Source: Microterricola gilva (GTDB lineage Bacteria > Actinomycetota > Actinomycetes > Actinomycetales > Microbacteriaceae). Taken from it: a DNA stretch of 64,000 nucleotides. A program made the translations under genes and the position numbers. The DNA lies in assembly GCF_004217495.1 (NCBI RefSeq), contig NZ_SHLC01000001.1:2046001-2110000 (forward strand), written 5' to 3'. Below are positions 35,761-43,840 of this stretch, piece after piece. The notes beneath the pieces are model-generated. The model saw only the letters and a program-made list of their open reading frames with translations. It made no database searches and was not told the origin of the DNA. The stretch's first letter is position 1. Every line of letters starts with the position of its first letter.

Positions 35761-36377
35761 GACTGGACTCCTCTGCTCGGGAAGCGATCATCTGACTCGT
35801 ATCGGGTTGTGGTCACGCCCCGGCGGTCGCCGCCATTCAGCTGCGCCAGTTCCACCAGTCCCGCGTGAAGGGCCGCCACCTCCAGATCGACCTCGGCACG
35901 GAGGGACGAGAGCGCTGCCCCGGTGGGGTCACCGAGCCCGGCGGCGACGGATGCCCGCATGTCGCGGACCATGTCGGAGATCTGGTCGACCGCCAGGCCG
36001 GCCGCCGGCAGTGCATCGCTCAGCGCGCCGGAATCCGTCTCGCTCTCCATCAGGTGCAACTGCGCGCGCAGGACGGTCGCCTCCGACTCGATGCGGCGGA
36101 ACAACCGCGGAAGGTCGCCGCGGCGGCCGTTGCTGCGGATGGCGAGCTCGATCGCGGCCCGTCCGCTGTCGATCGCCTCGTCGAGTTGCGCCTGCAGCGC
36201 GAAGACCTGGCGTCGTGGCCCCCGGCTCAACTGGGCGCGACTCTTCAGAACCGCCCCGTTCACGGTGCGGCTGCGCCGGATGCGGCGGTACAGCATCCTC
36301 ACGATCAGGAAGAACGTGATCACCGAGAGGGCGGCGATGGCGGCGAGTGAGATCAGCACCCCGAACAGGATGTCCAT
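35757..36377 (-). CDS. Membrane-anchored protein, PspA partner
   Basis: From ATG 36377 the product is 206 residues: one N-terminal helix (LFGVLISLAAIAALSVITFFL-type, residues 3-24), a basic stop-transfer segment (RMLYRRIRRSRTVNG), then a soluble alpha-helical region ending in a polar tail. I do not recognise a named family, but a gene of this shape commonly precedes pspA in Microbacteriaceae. Start 36377 has GGAGGTGG about six bases upstream; the frame is open further upstream without conserved content. It overlaps pspA by four bases. A role in recruiting PspA to the membrane is inferred from coupling and topology only. Confidence 0.68.
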   Translation of the reverse strand: MDILFGVLISLAAIAALSVITFFLIVRMLYRRIRRSRTVNGAVLKSRAQLSRGPRRQVFALQAQLDEAIDSGRAAIELAIRSNGRRGDLPRLFRRIESEATVLRAQLHLMESETDSGALSDALPAAGLAVDQISDMVRDMRASVAAGLGDPTGAALSSLRAEVDLEVAALHAGLVELAQLNGGDRRGVTTTRYESDDRFPSRGVQS

Positions 36378-36719
36378 GTCTGCCACCTCCTGCACCTCGT
36401 CGTGAGCGTCGAATCCATGAGCTGCACCTCCGTGATGTCTCCGCCGCGGCACCAGCGCCGCAAACGCGATATAACTCAAGTTACGCTCGCATGCGCGCCA
36501 AGGAAAGAAGTCTCGACAGATCCTCAGCGACGGTTGATCATGTCCCCCACAGAAACCGGCCATGAAACCGGCGGTGTTTGCGGGTCAGAGGGCGTTCTCC
36601 GCGCTAGCCTGAGCTACCGGCACGCCCAGCATGCGCAGCCGCAGAGAAGCGGCCGCGATCGGTGACAGTCACGGTGCGTCGCCTGTGAAGCGTGCCCCTA
36701 ACTGGAGGAAAGATAGAGC
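36378..36719. other. Intergenic region between the pspA operon and the aldehyde dehydrogenase gene
   Basis: These 342 bp separate divergent transcription units and hold no convincing gene. A TAACT/AGTTA dyad around CA lies at 36472-36483 in an AT-rich patch, about 95 bp before the membrane-protein gene, and is the best candidate for a psp promoter element. Near the other end GGAGGAAAG serves as ribosome-binding site for the dehydrogenase gene. No terminator or repeat was seen. Confidence 0.5.
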
Positions 36720-38096
36720 ATGTCCAAGTACCGGGTGCAGAATCCTGCCACGGGCGAAGTTCTCGAAACGTTCGAGAACGCGACCGATGCGCAGATCGAA
36801 GAGGCGCTCTCCAGCGCCAACGCCGTGTACCTAGAGTGGCGCGAGCGCAGCGTGCAGGAGCGCGCCGCCGTCGTCAAACGAGTTGCCGAGCTCTTCGAGG
36901 AACGCAAGGAAGAACTTGCGCGTCTCATCGCGCTCGAGATGGGCAAGTCCATCACCGAGTCGATCGACGAGGTCGAGTTCGCGACATCCATCATCGACTA
37001 CTACGCAGTGCACGGCCCGAGCCTGATCACCGACTACGAAATCCCGAGCACCATCCCGGGCAAGGCCTACATCGAACACCGCCCGGTCGGCGCGCTGCTC
37101 GGCGTCATGCCATGGAACTTCCCGTACTACCAGGTCGCCCGCTTCGCGGCGCCGAACCTCGTGCTCGGCAACACGATCCTGCTCAAGCACGCAGACATCT
37201 GCGCAGGCTCCGCCCTCGCCATCCAGGCGATCATGGAGGAGGCAGGAGTACCCGTCGGTGGGTACCAGAACGTCTTCGCGTCGCACGATCAGATCGCCAC
37301 GATCATCGCGGACCCGCGCGTGCAGGGCGTCTCGCTCACCGGCTCCGAGCGTGCCGGTGCGATCATCGGCGCGCAGGCCGGCCGCAACCTCAAGAAGTGC
37401 GTACTCGAACTCGGCGGTATCGACCCGATGGTGGTACTCGACTCCGACGACATCGCTGCGGTGGCCAAGCAGGCATGGGACTTCCGCGTCTACAACGTCG
37501 GCCAGGTGTGCAACTCGAACAAGCGCCTGATCGTGATGGACGACATCTACGACGAGTTCGTCGCTGAGCTGAAGAAGCTCGCGACCGGCCTGGTGCCTGG
37601 CGACCAGTTCAACCTCGCAGAGGGCGAGTTCGTGGCCCTGTCGTCGCGTGCCGCGGCAGAGACCGTTCACGCTCAGGTGCAGAAGGCTGTGTCGGAGGGA
37701 GCGACGCTCGTGGCCGGCGGTGTTCTGTCCGACGGACCGAGCGCGTACTACTCGCCTGCCGTGCTGACCGACGTGCCCCGCGACTCTGAGTCGTACGGCG
37801 TGGAGATCTTCGGGCCGGTTGCGACCGTCTACAAGGTGTCGAGTGACGAGGAGGCCCTGGAGCTCGCGAACGACTGTGCGCTGGGCCTTGGCGGTTCCGT
37901 CTTCTCGACCGATGAGGCGCGCGCGGCGCGCGTTGCGTCGCAGCTGGAGGTCGGCATGTCGCACGTGAACACCATCGCAGCGGAGTCGGCCGAGCTGCCG
38001 TTCGGCGGCGTGAAGCAGTCCGGCTTCGGTCGTGAGATGGGGCCGATCGGCATCGGCGAGTTCGCTAACAAGCGACTGTTCTTCGTCTCCGCGTAA
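36720..38096 (+). CDS. NAD(P)-dependent succinate-semialdehyde dehydrogenase-like enzyme
   Basis: The 458-residue protein is an aldehyde dehydrogenase: PWNFPYYQVARFAAPNL (cofactor entry), SLTGSERAGAIIG, catalytic Glu230 in VLELGGIDP, Cys264 in GQVCNSNKR, and EIFGPVATVYK. The short N-terminus (YRVQNPATGEVLETF) and Asn/Ser after the Cys match the succinate-semialdehyde group (GabD/Sad type). It would oxidise the semialdehyde derived from GABA, completing a GABA shunt with the decarboxylase at 31.9-33.4 kb. No GABA transaminase gene is in the window, so this link is inferred. GGAGGAAAG precedes ATG 36720; a strong terminator follows. Confidence 0.88.
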   Translation: MSKYRVQNPATGEVLETFENATDAQIEEALSSANAVYLEWRERSVQERAAVVKRVAELFEERKEELARLIALEMGKSITESIDEVEFATSIIDYYAVHGPSLITDYEIPSTIPGKAYIEHRPVGALLGVMPWNFPYYQVARFAAPNLVLGNTILLKHADICAGSALAIQAIMEEAGVPVGGYQNVFASHDQIATIIADPRVQGVSLTGSERAGAIIGAQAGRNLKKCVLELGGIDPMVVLDSDDIAAVAKQAWDFRVYNVGQVCNSNKRLIVMDDIYDEFVAELKKLATGLVPGDQFNLAEGEFVALSSRAAAETVHAQVQKAVSEGATLVAGGVLSDGPSAYYSPAVLTDVPRDSESYGVEIFGPVATVYKVSSDEEALELANDCALGLGGSVFSTDEARAARVASQLEVGMSHVNTIAAESAELPFGGVKQSGFGREMGPIGIGEFANKRLFFVSA

Positions 38097-38116
38097 ACCC
38101 GGAAGACAAGGACGCT

Positions 38117-38146
38117 CGAGGGCCGCAGGATTTCCTGCGGCCCTCG
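38117..38146 (+). terminator. Hairpin terminator after aldehyde dehydrogenase gene
   Basis: CGAGGGCCGCAGG (38117-38129) pairs with CCTGCGGCCCTCG (38134-38146) around ATTT, followed by TTCGATTCTT. A perfect 13-bp stem 20 bp after the stop codon. Confidence 0.8.
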
Positions 38147-38208
38147 TTCGATTCTTCGCCCCGTCGTCGTGGTCGCTCGCCGCAACCGACAATAAGAATC
38201 GACCCCGA

Positions 38209-39021
38209 TCACGCCTCGAGGGCGGGCACCAGACGGTCGAGGGCGTGAGCGACGCCCTCCTCGGCACACGAGAGCACAACGTCGTGGGCGATCGCACGAA
38301 CGCTCTCGTGCGCGTTCGCCACCGCGTACGCCGTGCCCGCCCAGCCGAGCATCGCAATATCGTTCGGCATGTCGCCGAAAGCGATGACGTCGCGTGCAGG
38401 GATGCCGAGACGCTCGCAGAGCCGAGCCAGCGCCGAGGCCTTGGTGACTCCCGCCGCGCTGATCTCGGCGAGCCCTGGAACCGACCACGTCACCGTCGCC
38501 CTATCGCCGACAACGGCCGCTACCTGCGCCTGAAAGTCGTCGGAGTCCAACGCGGAGTGGCGAACGAGCAGCTTCGCCGCCGGCTGATCCCAGATCTCGG
38601 CCAGCGCCCCGCGCCGCACACTCGCACGTGCTGCGCCGAGCTCCGGATAGTCCGGGTCGAAGCGGATGCCGTCGGCGCACTCGATCGCGAAGGTCGCACC
38701 GGGGATCGCCGCCGCGATGGAGCGGCTGAGCTCCAGCCCGGGCTCCGCGTCGATCCCCGCGATCGAGATCACCCGTTGGGCGTGCGCGTCGAAGGTGATG
38801 GCGCCGTTCGAGACGATGGCGAGGCCGTGCTTGCCGATGTGCGGCCAGAACGGGCTCATCCAGCGCAGCGGCCGGCCGGTGACGAAGACCACCGGAACTC
38901 CGGCGTCATCCAACCGCCTCAACACCCGCGCGGTGAACTCCGGCACACTCATGCTCGCGTTGGGCACCAGCGTGCCGTCCAGGTCGGTCGCGACCAACAC
39001 GGGCGCCACGAGCTTCGTCAC
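38209..39021 (-). CDS. HAD-superfamily IIB (Cof-type) phosphatase
   Basis: The 270-residue protein shows the HAD motifs: DLDGTLVPN (residues about 13-21, nucleophile Asp), FVTGRP (Thr), a Lys near AAKLLVRH and FGDMPNDIAML (motif IV acidic pair). The cap is type IIB, as in Cof/YidA phosphatases acting on sugar phosphates or flavin-related phosphates. Start GTG 39021 follows AGGAG by about 10 bases. It ends the minus-strand run that begins with the flavin reductase and riboflavin kinase genes, only 14 bp after the latter. A role as FMN or riboflavin-intermediate phosphatase in that pathway is possible but unproven. Confidence 0.83.
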   Translation of the reverse strand: MTKLVAPVLVATDLDGTLVPNASMSVPEFTARVLRRLDDAGVPVVFVTGRPLRWMSPFWPHIGKHGLAIVSNGAITFDAHAQRVISIAGIDAEPGLELSRSIAAAIPGATFAIECADGIRFDPDYPELGAARASVRRGALAEIWDQPAAKLLVRHSALDSDDFQAQVAAVVGDRATVTWSVPGLAEISAAGVTKASALARLCERLGIPARDVIAFGDMPNDIAMLGWAGTAYAVANAHESVRAIAHDVVLSCAEEGVAHALDRLVPALEA

Positions 39022-39035
39022 GGGTTGATCACTCC

Positions 39036-39485
39036 TCAGTTCACAGAGTCGCTGACTGTTGTGGCACGGTGTGCGCGCGATCCGCGGTGGTCAGGGGGTG
39101 CGACCGTTGCGAGCAGGCGCTCGGCGACGATCAGATCGTCCGCCGTCCGCGAGATCAGCGTATCGACATCGTCGAAGGCGGTCATCCCGCGAATCAAAGC
39201 CACGAGCTGCAGCTCCACTCGCATCCCGTACAGGTCGCCGGAGAAGTCGTGGATGTGGGCCTCGACCCTGGTCTCCGTGACATCACCGAAGGTCGGGTTG
39301 TCACCGATGCTGGTGGTCGCCTGCCGCCACCGCGGCTCATCTCCGATGCGGGCCCACGCCGCGTACACGCCGTCTGCGCAGCCACTCGCGGGCACGTCGA
39401 GGTTCGCCGTCGGAAACCCGAGCGCGTTGCCGCGCCCGTCTCCGTGAATGACGATCCCGGACAGCCACGCGATGTGCGTTGTCAT
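39036..39485 (-). CDS. rcaA: Stand-alone riboflavin kinase (RcaA-like)
   Basis: The 149-residue protein is a riboflavin-kinase domain only: GRGNALGFPTANL (ATP/Mg-binding motif), SIGDNPTFGD, VEAHIHDFSGDLYG and a C-terminal helix ending ISRTADDLIVAE. Housekeeping RibF proteins are bifunctional and about 310 residues; here the FAD-synthetase half is absent. It should phosphorylate riboflavin to FMN. The start overlaps the stop of the flavin reductase gene (ATGA, 39482-39485). With flavin reductase, ribokinase and the RcaE-like monooxygenase it matches the rca riboflavin-catabolism enzyme set described in Microbacterium maritypicum; assignment is by enzyme set and context. Confidence 0.82.
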   Translation of the reverse strand: MTTHIAWLSGIVIHGDGRGNALGFPTANLDVPASGCADGVYAAWARIGDEPRWRQATTSIGDNPTFGDVTETRVEAHIHDFSGDLYGMRVELQLVALIRGMTAFDDVDTLISRTADDLIVAERLLATVAPPDHRGSRAHRATTVSDSVN

Positions 39486-39985
39486 GCGCTGATTGAGCGG
39501 TAGCGGCTCTGGTGGAAGACGAGCGGCTCGACGTCGTCGAAGTGCGTCAGATCATCGATCGCCAGAATCACGATCGTGTGGTCGCCGGCCTCGATGGTCT
39601 GCTCGAGGTGGCAGCTGAGCCAGAGCGCCGCGCCGTCGAGGTGGATCGCACCGCCCTCCTCCGCTGCCCAGGACAGTGCACCGAAGCGGTCGCCGTCCCG
39701 CGCGGACAGCGAGCGGCTCACCTGTTCGTGGCCACTTCCGAGAACGCTCAGCCCCAGCGATGCCGACCGAGAGAGACCCGGCCAGGTGCGCGAGGTGTTC
39801 GCGACACTGATTGCCACGAGTGCGGGCTCCAGCGAGATCGAGGTGAAGGAGTTCACCGCCATTCCAATGGGTGTGACGCCATCGGAATCCAGTGCGCACA
39901 CGGCCACCACGCCGGTTGGGAAGGTAGAGAACGCGCGCCGCAGGCGCACGTCCATTGCGATTTCAATCGAGTCGTTCCGGATCAT
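39482..39985 (-). CDS. rcaB: Flavin reductase (RcaB-like)
   Basis: From ATG 39985 the product is 167 residues of the flavin_reduct/HpaC family. FSTFPTGVVAVCALDSDGVT, GMAVNSFTSISLEPALVAIS and ALWLSCHLEQTIEAGDHTIV are its conserved blocks, and FHQSRYRSI closes the domain. It would reduce riboflavin or FMN with NAD(P)H and hand the reduced flavin to the RcaE-like monooxygenase. AAGGGGG lies about six bases before 39985; an ATG 27 bp upstream is possible but falls next to the -10 box. An operator-like motif shared with the importer promoter lies just upstream. It is coupled to the riboflavin kinase gene. Confidence 0.82.
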   Translation of the reverse strand: MIRNDSIEIAMDVRLRRAFSTFPTGVVAVCALDSDGVTPIGMAVNSFTSISLEPALVAISVANTSRTWPGLSRSASLGLSVLGSGHEQVSRSLSARDGDRFGALSWAAEEGGAIHLDGAALWLSCHLEQTIEAGDHTIVILAIDDLTHFDDVEPLVFHQSRYRSISA

Positions 39986-40005
39986 CGTCGATCCCCCTTC
40001 GAGAT

Positions 40006-40023
40006 TAGTCAAATTTGTCTAGA
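40006..40023 (-). promoter_or_regulatory. Operator-like motif at the rcaBA promoter
   Basis: On the minus strand CAAATTTGACTA runs directly into TAATCT, the likely -10 box (TAATCT ends near 40003). AGACAAATTTGACT is an imperfect dyad centred on AATT. Nearly the same sequence occurs at the importer promoter (45804-45820), pointing to one shared regulator, probably the PadR protein. Confidence 0.6.
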
Positions 40024-40089
40024 TGAAAACTAACACGCCGCGAACTGGTTCATCAACAGATAGTGCCGCGAATTCCATAGCATGGAGCC

Positions 40090-40710
40090 ATGCGCACATA
40101 TACGACGTTGATGGTCCTCGGCGCGGTCAAGCAGTTCGAGCCCGTTCACGGCTACTTCCTGCGCCGCGAGCTTGCGACCTGGCATGCGGACGAGTGGGCC
40201 AACACGCGCCCCGGTTCGATCTACAACGCCCTGAAGTCGCTCGTCCGCGATGGCTACATCACCGAGGTCGACACCGAATCCGACGGCAGCTATCCGGCGC
40301 GCACCCGGTACAGCATCTCGGCAACGGGCGAGGTGGAGTTGCTCAGGATGCTGCGTGACACGCTCTGGGAGGTCGAGACCTTCGACACCAGGGCCGCCCT
40401 CGCCCTCACCTCGTTCATGTTCTTCCTCAGCAGGGAAGAGGTGGTTGCCGGCCTGGCGCATCGAATCAGCAAGATCGATGCGCTCGTCACTAGCAACAGC
40501 TTCCACATTGAGGACACGATGCGCTCGGAGACGACCCCGAAGTACGTGCGCGAGGTCTTCGAGCTGGCCTCGGCGAGGCTCCGCGCTGAGCAGCTCTGGG
40601 CCCAGCAGCTGGTCTCGCGGGTCAAGGCCGGCGAGTACGCGTTCGCCGGCGAGGCTGGCGCCGGCGGGAATGCCGGCGCCAGAGACGCGGAGACCCCGGC
40701 TACGCGCTGA
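40090..40710 (+). CDS. PadR-family regulator of the riboflavin-catabolism locus
   Basis: The 206-residue protein has the PadR winged helix (LMVLGAVKQFEPVHGYFLRR, GSIYNALKSLVRDGYITEVD, RTRYSISATGEVELLRML) and a long helical C-terminal domain of the Vir_act_alpha_C type. Start ATG 40090 is exactly six bases after TAGCAT (40078-40083), so the mRNA is probably leaderless. It lies between the two arms of the rca cluster: divergent from rcaBA and convergent with, and overlapping by 11 bp, the ribokinase gene. A riboflavin-responsive repressor is the natural inference; ligand binding is not evident from sequence. Confidence 0.85.
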   Translation: MRTYTTLMVLGAVKQFEPVHGYFLRRELATWHADEWANTRPGSIYNALKSLVRDGYITEVDTESDGSYPARTRYSISATGEVELLRMLRDTLWEVETFDTRAALALTSFMFFLSREEVVAGLAHRISKIDALVTSNSFHIEDTMRSETTPKYVREVFELASARLRAEQLWAQQLVSRVKAGEYAFAGEAGAGGNAGARDAETPATR

Positions 40711-41581
40711 CCGGCTGGTCCACCAGCCGACGCACGGCCTCGTGGCTGAGCGCGGATGTCTGCGCGCCGCGGTGCTCGGCAACAACCGCCCCGGCGGCCG
40801 CCCCCTCGCGTGCGGCGGCCTCGAGGCTCGCGCCACGGGCCACCGCCGCCACGAAGCCACCGCAGAAGGCATCGCCCGCCCCCGTCGTATCGACCGGATC
40901 GATCGCGAATGCTGGCACCTCGATCACTCCCCCGCCACGCTCATAGACGGTCACGCCATCAGCACCGCGCGTGTACACGACCGTCACATGTGGCCGGAGT
41001 GCGTCCAGCCCTCCCAACGACGCCGCCTCGGTCTCGTTGACGATCAGGATGTCAACGTCTGGAAGCATCTCCCACGTGGCCGGGTGGGCGGGTGCCGCGT
41101 TCAGCACCGTGATGGCGCTGTACTGTCTCGCCTCACGGAGCGCGGTCGCCGCGATGTCCAGATTGATCTCGAGCTGGGTCAACACGACGCTCGCCCCGCG
41201 CACCGCCGAGGCGACATCCGAGGCGGCCAGCTGTGCGTTCGCTCCCTGAGCCACCACGATGCTGTTCTCGCCGCCCGGCAGTGAGAACACATAGGCGGCG
41301 CCGCTCGGACCTTCGGCGGTCGCGACATACTCGCCACTGATCTCGACGCTGGCAAGGGCGTCGCGCAAGAACTCCGCCTCAATGTCGGAGCCAACGGCTC
41401 CGCAGAAGCGCACGCTGGCACCGCATCGCGCCGCAGCAACCGCCTGGTTGAGCCCCTTGCCGCCCGGGTACAGGCCCAGGTTCGAGCCGAGCATGGTCTC
41501 GCCCGGTTGAGGTACGCGGGCGAGACCGAGGTAGCGGTCCGCGTTCAGGCTGCCGACGACGCAGACGGTTGCCGTAGTCAT
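40700..41581 (-). CDS. rcaD: Ribokinase (RcaD-like)
   Basis: The 293-residue protein is a PfkB-family ribokinase: VVGSLNADRYLGLARVPQPG, the sugar-binding GLYPGGKGLNQAVAAARCGA, LNAAPAHP, LIVNETEAA and the catalytic DTTGAGDAFCGGF with its Asp base. It would phosphorylate ribose released from riboflavin to ribose 5-phosphate for central metabolism. Its ATG overlaps the RcaE-like gene's TAA by one base (TAATG), so translation is coupled. It is the last gene of the importer-monooxygenase operon; its end overlaps the convergent padR-type gene by 11 bp. No other ribose-utilisation genes are nearby. Confidence 0.87.
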   Translation of the reverse strand: MTTATVCVVGSLNADRYLGLARVPQPGETMLGSNLGLYPGGKGLNQAVAAARCGASVRFCGAVGSDIEAEFLRDALASVEISGEYVATAEGPSGAAYVFSLPGGENSIVVAQGANAQLAASDVASAVRGASVVLTQLEINLDIAATALREARQYSAITVLNAAPAHPATWEMLPDVDILIVNETEAASLGGLDALRPHVTVVYTRGADGVTVYERGGGVIEVPAFAIDPVDTTGAGDAFCGGFVAAVARGASLEAAAREGAAAGAVVAEHRGAQTSALSHEAVRRLVDQPVSA

Positions 41582-42936
41582 TACGCGACGGCCACCGTTG
41601 CCCGGTAGCGTGCAGCCGGGTGGTTGTCTGGCAGCGTTGGACGATCAGAGCCGACGAGCCGCTCCCGCAACGAGGCGCCGTTGCTCTCACCGACAACCCC
41701 GCGTTCGCGCAGAATGGGCAGGACCCGCTCGACGAAGTCGATCGTCGACCCCGGCTGGATCACCGGTGCGAGCAGGAAGCCGTCGAGGTCGGCGCCCTCG
41801 GCAAGCTCGATGATCCGGTCGGCGATCTCCTCCGGGCTGCCGACGAAGGCCTTCGATCCGGCGCCGTGCTCGTGCCAGTCCTTCAGCACATCGCCGACGG
41901 TCTTGCCGGCAAAGCGCGACACCTGCGACTGCGAGAGCTCGGTGTGCAGATCCGTCATCGGGGTCTGCGGGTCGTAGGACGAGAGGTCTAGACCGGTGAA
42001 CCAGGCGTAGGACGCGACCGTCACGTCGGGAGTCTGCGAGTCGAGCACCCGCTGATAGAGGCGCTGAGCGTCCTCCTTCGTCTCGCCGACAACGCAACGG
42101 AACTCGGCCATCACCTTCACGGAGTCCGCGGTTCGACCGGCGTCGACGGCGGCGGCACGGATGGCGCGGCTGTGCTCGGCGAGCTGTTCGACCGAGCCAC
42201 CACCGACGAACATGCACTCGCCGTGACGACCACCGAAGGTTCGCCCGGCGGGAGATGCCCCGGCCTGGAACAGCACGGGTGTGCCCTGGGGCGAGTACGC
42301 GGAGTTTCCGTAGCCCTCGCTCCTGAAGTAGGGGCCGTCATGCGAGATGGCGTGCACCTTTGCCGGGTCGGCGAAGTTGCCGTTCTTGTCCTTCGTCAGG
42401 GCGTCCGGTTCCCAGGCGCCCTCCCACAGCTTGTACACGAGCTCGACGAAGTCGTCGGCCATCGCATAGCGCTCGTCGTGCGCGACCATGGGGACTCCGA
42501 AGGCCTTGACGGCGGTGTCCGCCGTGCCCGTCGTCACGATGTTCCAACCGATTCGGCCGCCCGAGAGCTGGTCGAGGGTTGCCATGCGCCGTGCGAACGC
42601 GTACGGCTGCTCGAGGAGGGTCGAGCCGGTCATGACCACGCCGAGCGAGCTCGTGCGCGCCAGGATCGCGGAGGCGACGATGAACGGATCGAGGCGCGGC
42701 AGATCGAGTCCCTCGATCGAGGCCACGTCCGGCCGGACGCCGTCAACTTCGGCCCATCCCCAAGCGTCCGCGAGGAACAGAAAGTCCAGCCCGCCGTTCT
42801 CGCAGACCTCGGCGATCTTGGTCCAGTACTCGAGCGTGTCGTAGTTGACGCGTTCGTTGTCGGGGTGGCGCCAGGTTGCCCTGCCGGTGTCGTTGGCCTG
42901 TGCGTTCTCGAACAGTCCGAAGTGAAGCTGCTTCAC
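41581..42936 (-). CDS. rcaE: FMN-dependent luciferase-like monooxygenase (RcaE-like riboflavin lyase)
   Basis: The 451-residue protein belongs to the NtaA/SnaA/DszA branch of bacterial-luciferase-like two-component monooxygenases. FLADAWGW, RTSSLGVVMTGSTLLEQPYA, SGGRIGWNIVTT, GTPVLFQAGASPAGRTFGG and AFVGSPEEIADRI are branch signatures. Such enzymes need reduced FMN from a separate reductase, which the locus supplies. The published RcaE of Microbacterium splits riboflavin into lumichrome and ribose. Identity here is inferred from family, size and the presence of kinase, reductase and ribokinase partners. AAAGGA lies 8-9 bp before the start; the gene is between the permease and ribokinase genes. 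Confidence 0.8.
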   Translation of the reverse strand: MKQLHFGLFENAQANDTGRATWRHPDNERVNYDTLEYWTKIAEVCENGGLDFLFLADAWGWAEVDGVRPDVASIEGLDLPRLDPFIVASAILARTSSLGVVMTGSTLLEQPYAFARRMATLDQLSGGRIGWNIVTTGTADTAVKAFGVPMVAHDERYAMADDFVELVYKLWEGAWEPDALTKDKNGNFADPAKVHAISHDGPYFRSEGYGNSAYSPQGTPVLFQAGASPAGRTFGGRHGECMFVGGGSVEQLAEHSRAIRAAAVDAGRTADSVKVMAEFRCVVGETKEDAQRLYQRVLDSQTPDVTVASYAWFTGLDLSSYDPQTPMTDLHTELSQSQVSRFAGKTVGDVLKDWHEHGAGSKAFVGSPEEIADRIIELAEGADLDGFLLAPVIQPGSTIDFVERVLPILRERGVVGESNGASLRERLVGSDRPTLPDNHPAARYRATVAVA

Positions 42937-42994
42937 GGTGTTTTCCTTTCTCTGGCCCCCTTCCCGAGGGCCGCACTACTTTGTTGGCCGCGCG

Positions 42995-43840
42995 CTATCG
43001 CGCGGTGACTTCTCCGTCGCTCCACCACAGGACGCGCTTGCGCACGATCGCGAGGACGACGATCAGCAGGATTCCCATCAGGCAGAGCATGAAGATGGCT
43101 GCCCAGGTGACCGGCAGGTTGGCTTGCGCCGCGGAGGTGGTCACGAGCGATCCGAGACCGGCCGCCGTGCCCGCGGCAACGAACTCGGCGACGGCCGCGC
43201 CGACGACGGCGAGCGGCAGGCTGATGCGCAATCCGGCGAAGAAGTACGGCATCGAGCTGGAGAATCGCAGATTGCGGAAGATCTCCCACCGGGTGGCGTG
43301 CAGCGTGCGGAACACGTCCATCGCCCGCGGGTCGACGCTGCGGAGCCCGGCGAGCGAGTTCACCAGCACCGGGAAGAACACCACGATTCCGGTCACGATG
43401 TACTTCGGCATCATGCCGAAGCCGAAGGCGACGACAAGCGCGGGGGCGATGGCGATGACCGGCGTGACCATGATGAGAATGATCAACGGCATGATTGCCC
43501 GCTCAACGATCTCGAACTCACTCATGATCACCGCGAGCAGGTAGCCGAGCAGAATCGCTGCTCCAGCTCCGACCACAACCTCCTGCAAGGTAATCAGGAA
43601 GTTCTGCCAGTACATGTCCGGATCCTCGAGCAGGCTTCCAGCCACCTCCCCGAGGGACGGCAGGATGTACGGGTTGGTGAAGGCGATGATCTGCCAGAGC
43701 ACCGCCACGATCACGAACACGACCGCGGTCGGCCCCCACACGCGCGGGTTCAGCCAACGGGCGACGTTTCGCTGCGGCGCGCTCGCCCGAGCCTGCTGGG
43801 TGGCGATCGCCCGCGTTGCTGATACTTCGGTGCTAGACAT
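42995..43840 (-). CDS. ABC transporter permease (SsuC/ThiX/RibX-like)
   Basis: From ATG 43840 the product is 281 residues with six membrane spans and the BPD_transp_1 coupling loop (GLRSVDPRAMDVFRTLHATRWEIFRN). The type is that of nitrate/sulfonate/taurine and NMT1-dependent vitamin importers. Its start overlaps the end of the ATPase gene by eight bases. The same operon encodes ATPase, lipoprotein, RcaE-like enzyme and ribokinase, so the importer most likely takes up riboflavin or a related flavin, similar in architecture to the proposed RibXY system. Substrate assignment is contextual. Confidence 0.85.
   Translation of the reverse strand: MSSTEVSATRAIATQQARASAPQRNVARWLNPRVWGPTAVVFVIVAVLWQIIAFTNPYILPSLGEVAGSLLEDPDMYWQNFLITLQEVVVGAGAAILLGYLLAVIMSEFEIVERAIMPLIILIMVTPVIAIAPALVVAFGFGMMPKYIVTGIVVFFPVLVNSLAGLRSVDPRAMDVFRTLHATRWEIFRNLRFSSSMPYFFAGLRISLPLAVVGAAVAEFVAAGTAAGLGSLVTTSAAQANLPVTWAAIFMLCLMGILLIVVLAIVRKRVLWWSDGEVTAR

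Noticed and set aside
36472-36483. Heat-shock HspR (HAIR) site upstream of the psp operon
   Set aside because: Only one ACTCAAG half-site is present; the partner CTTGAGT at seven bases distance is missing.
39036-39485. Riboflavin kinase as the housekeeping RibF
   Set aside because: It lacks the FAD-synthetase domain and sits in a catabolic operon; the biosynthetic enzyme should be elsewhere.
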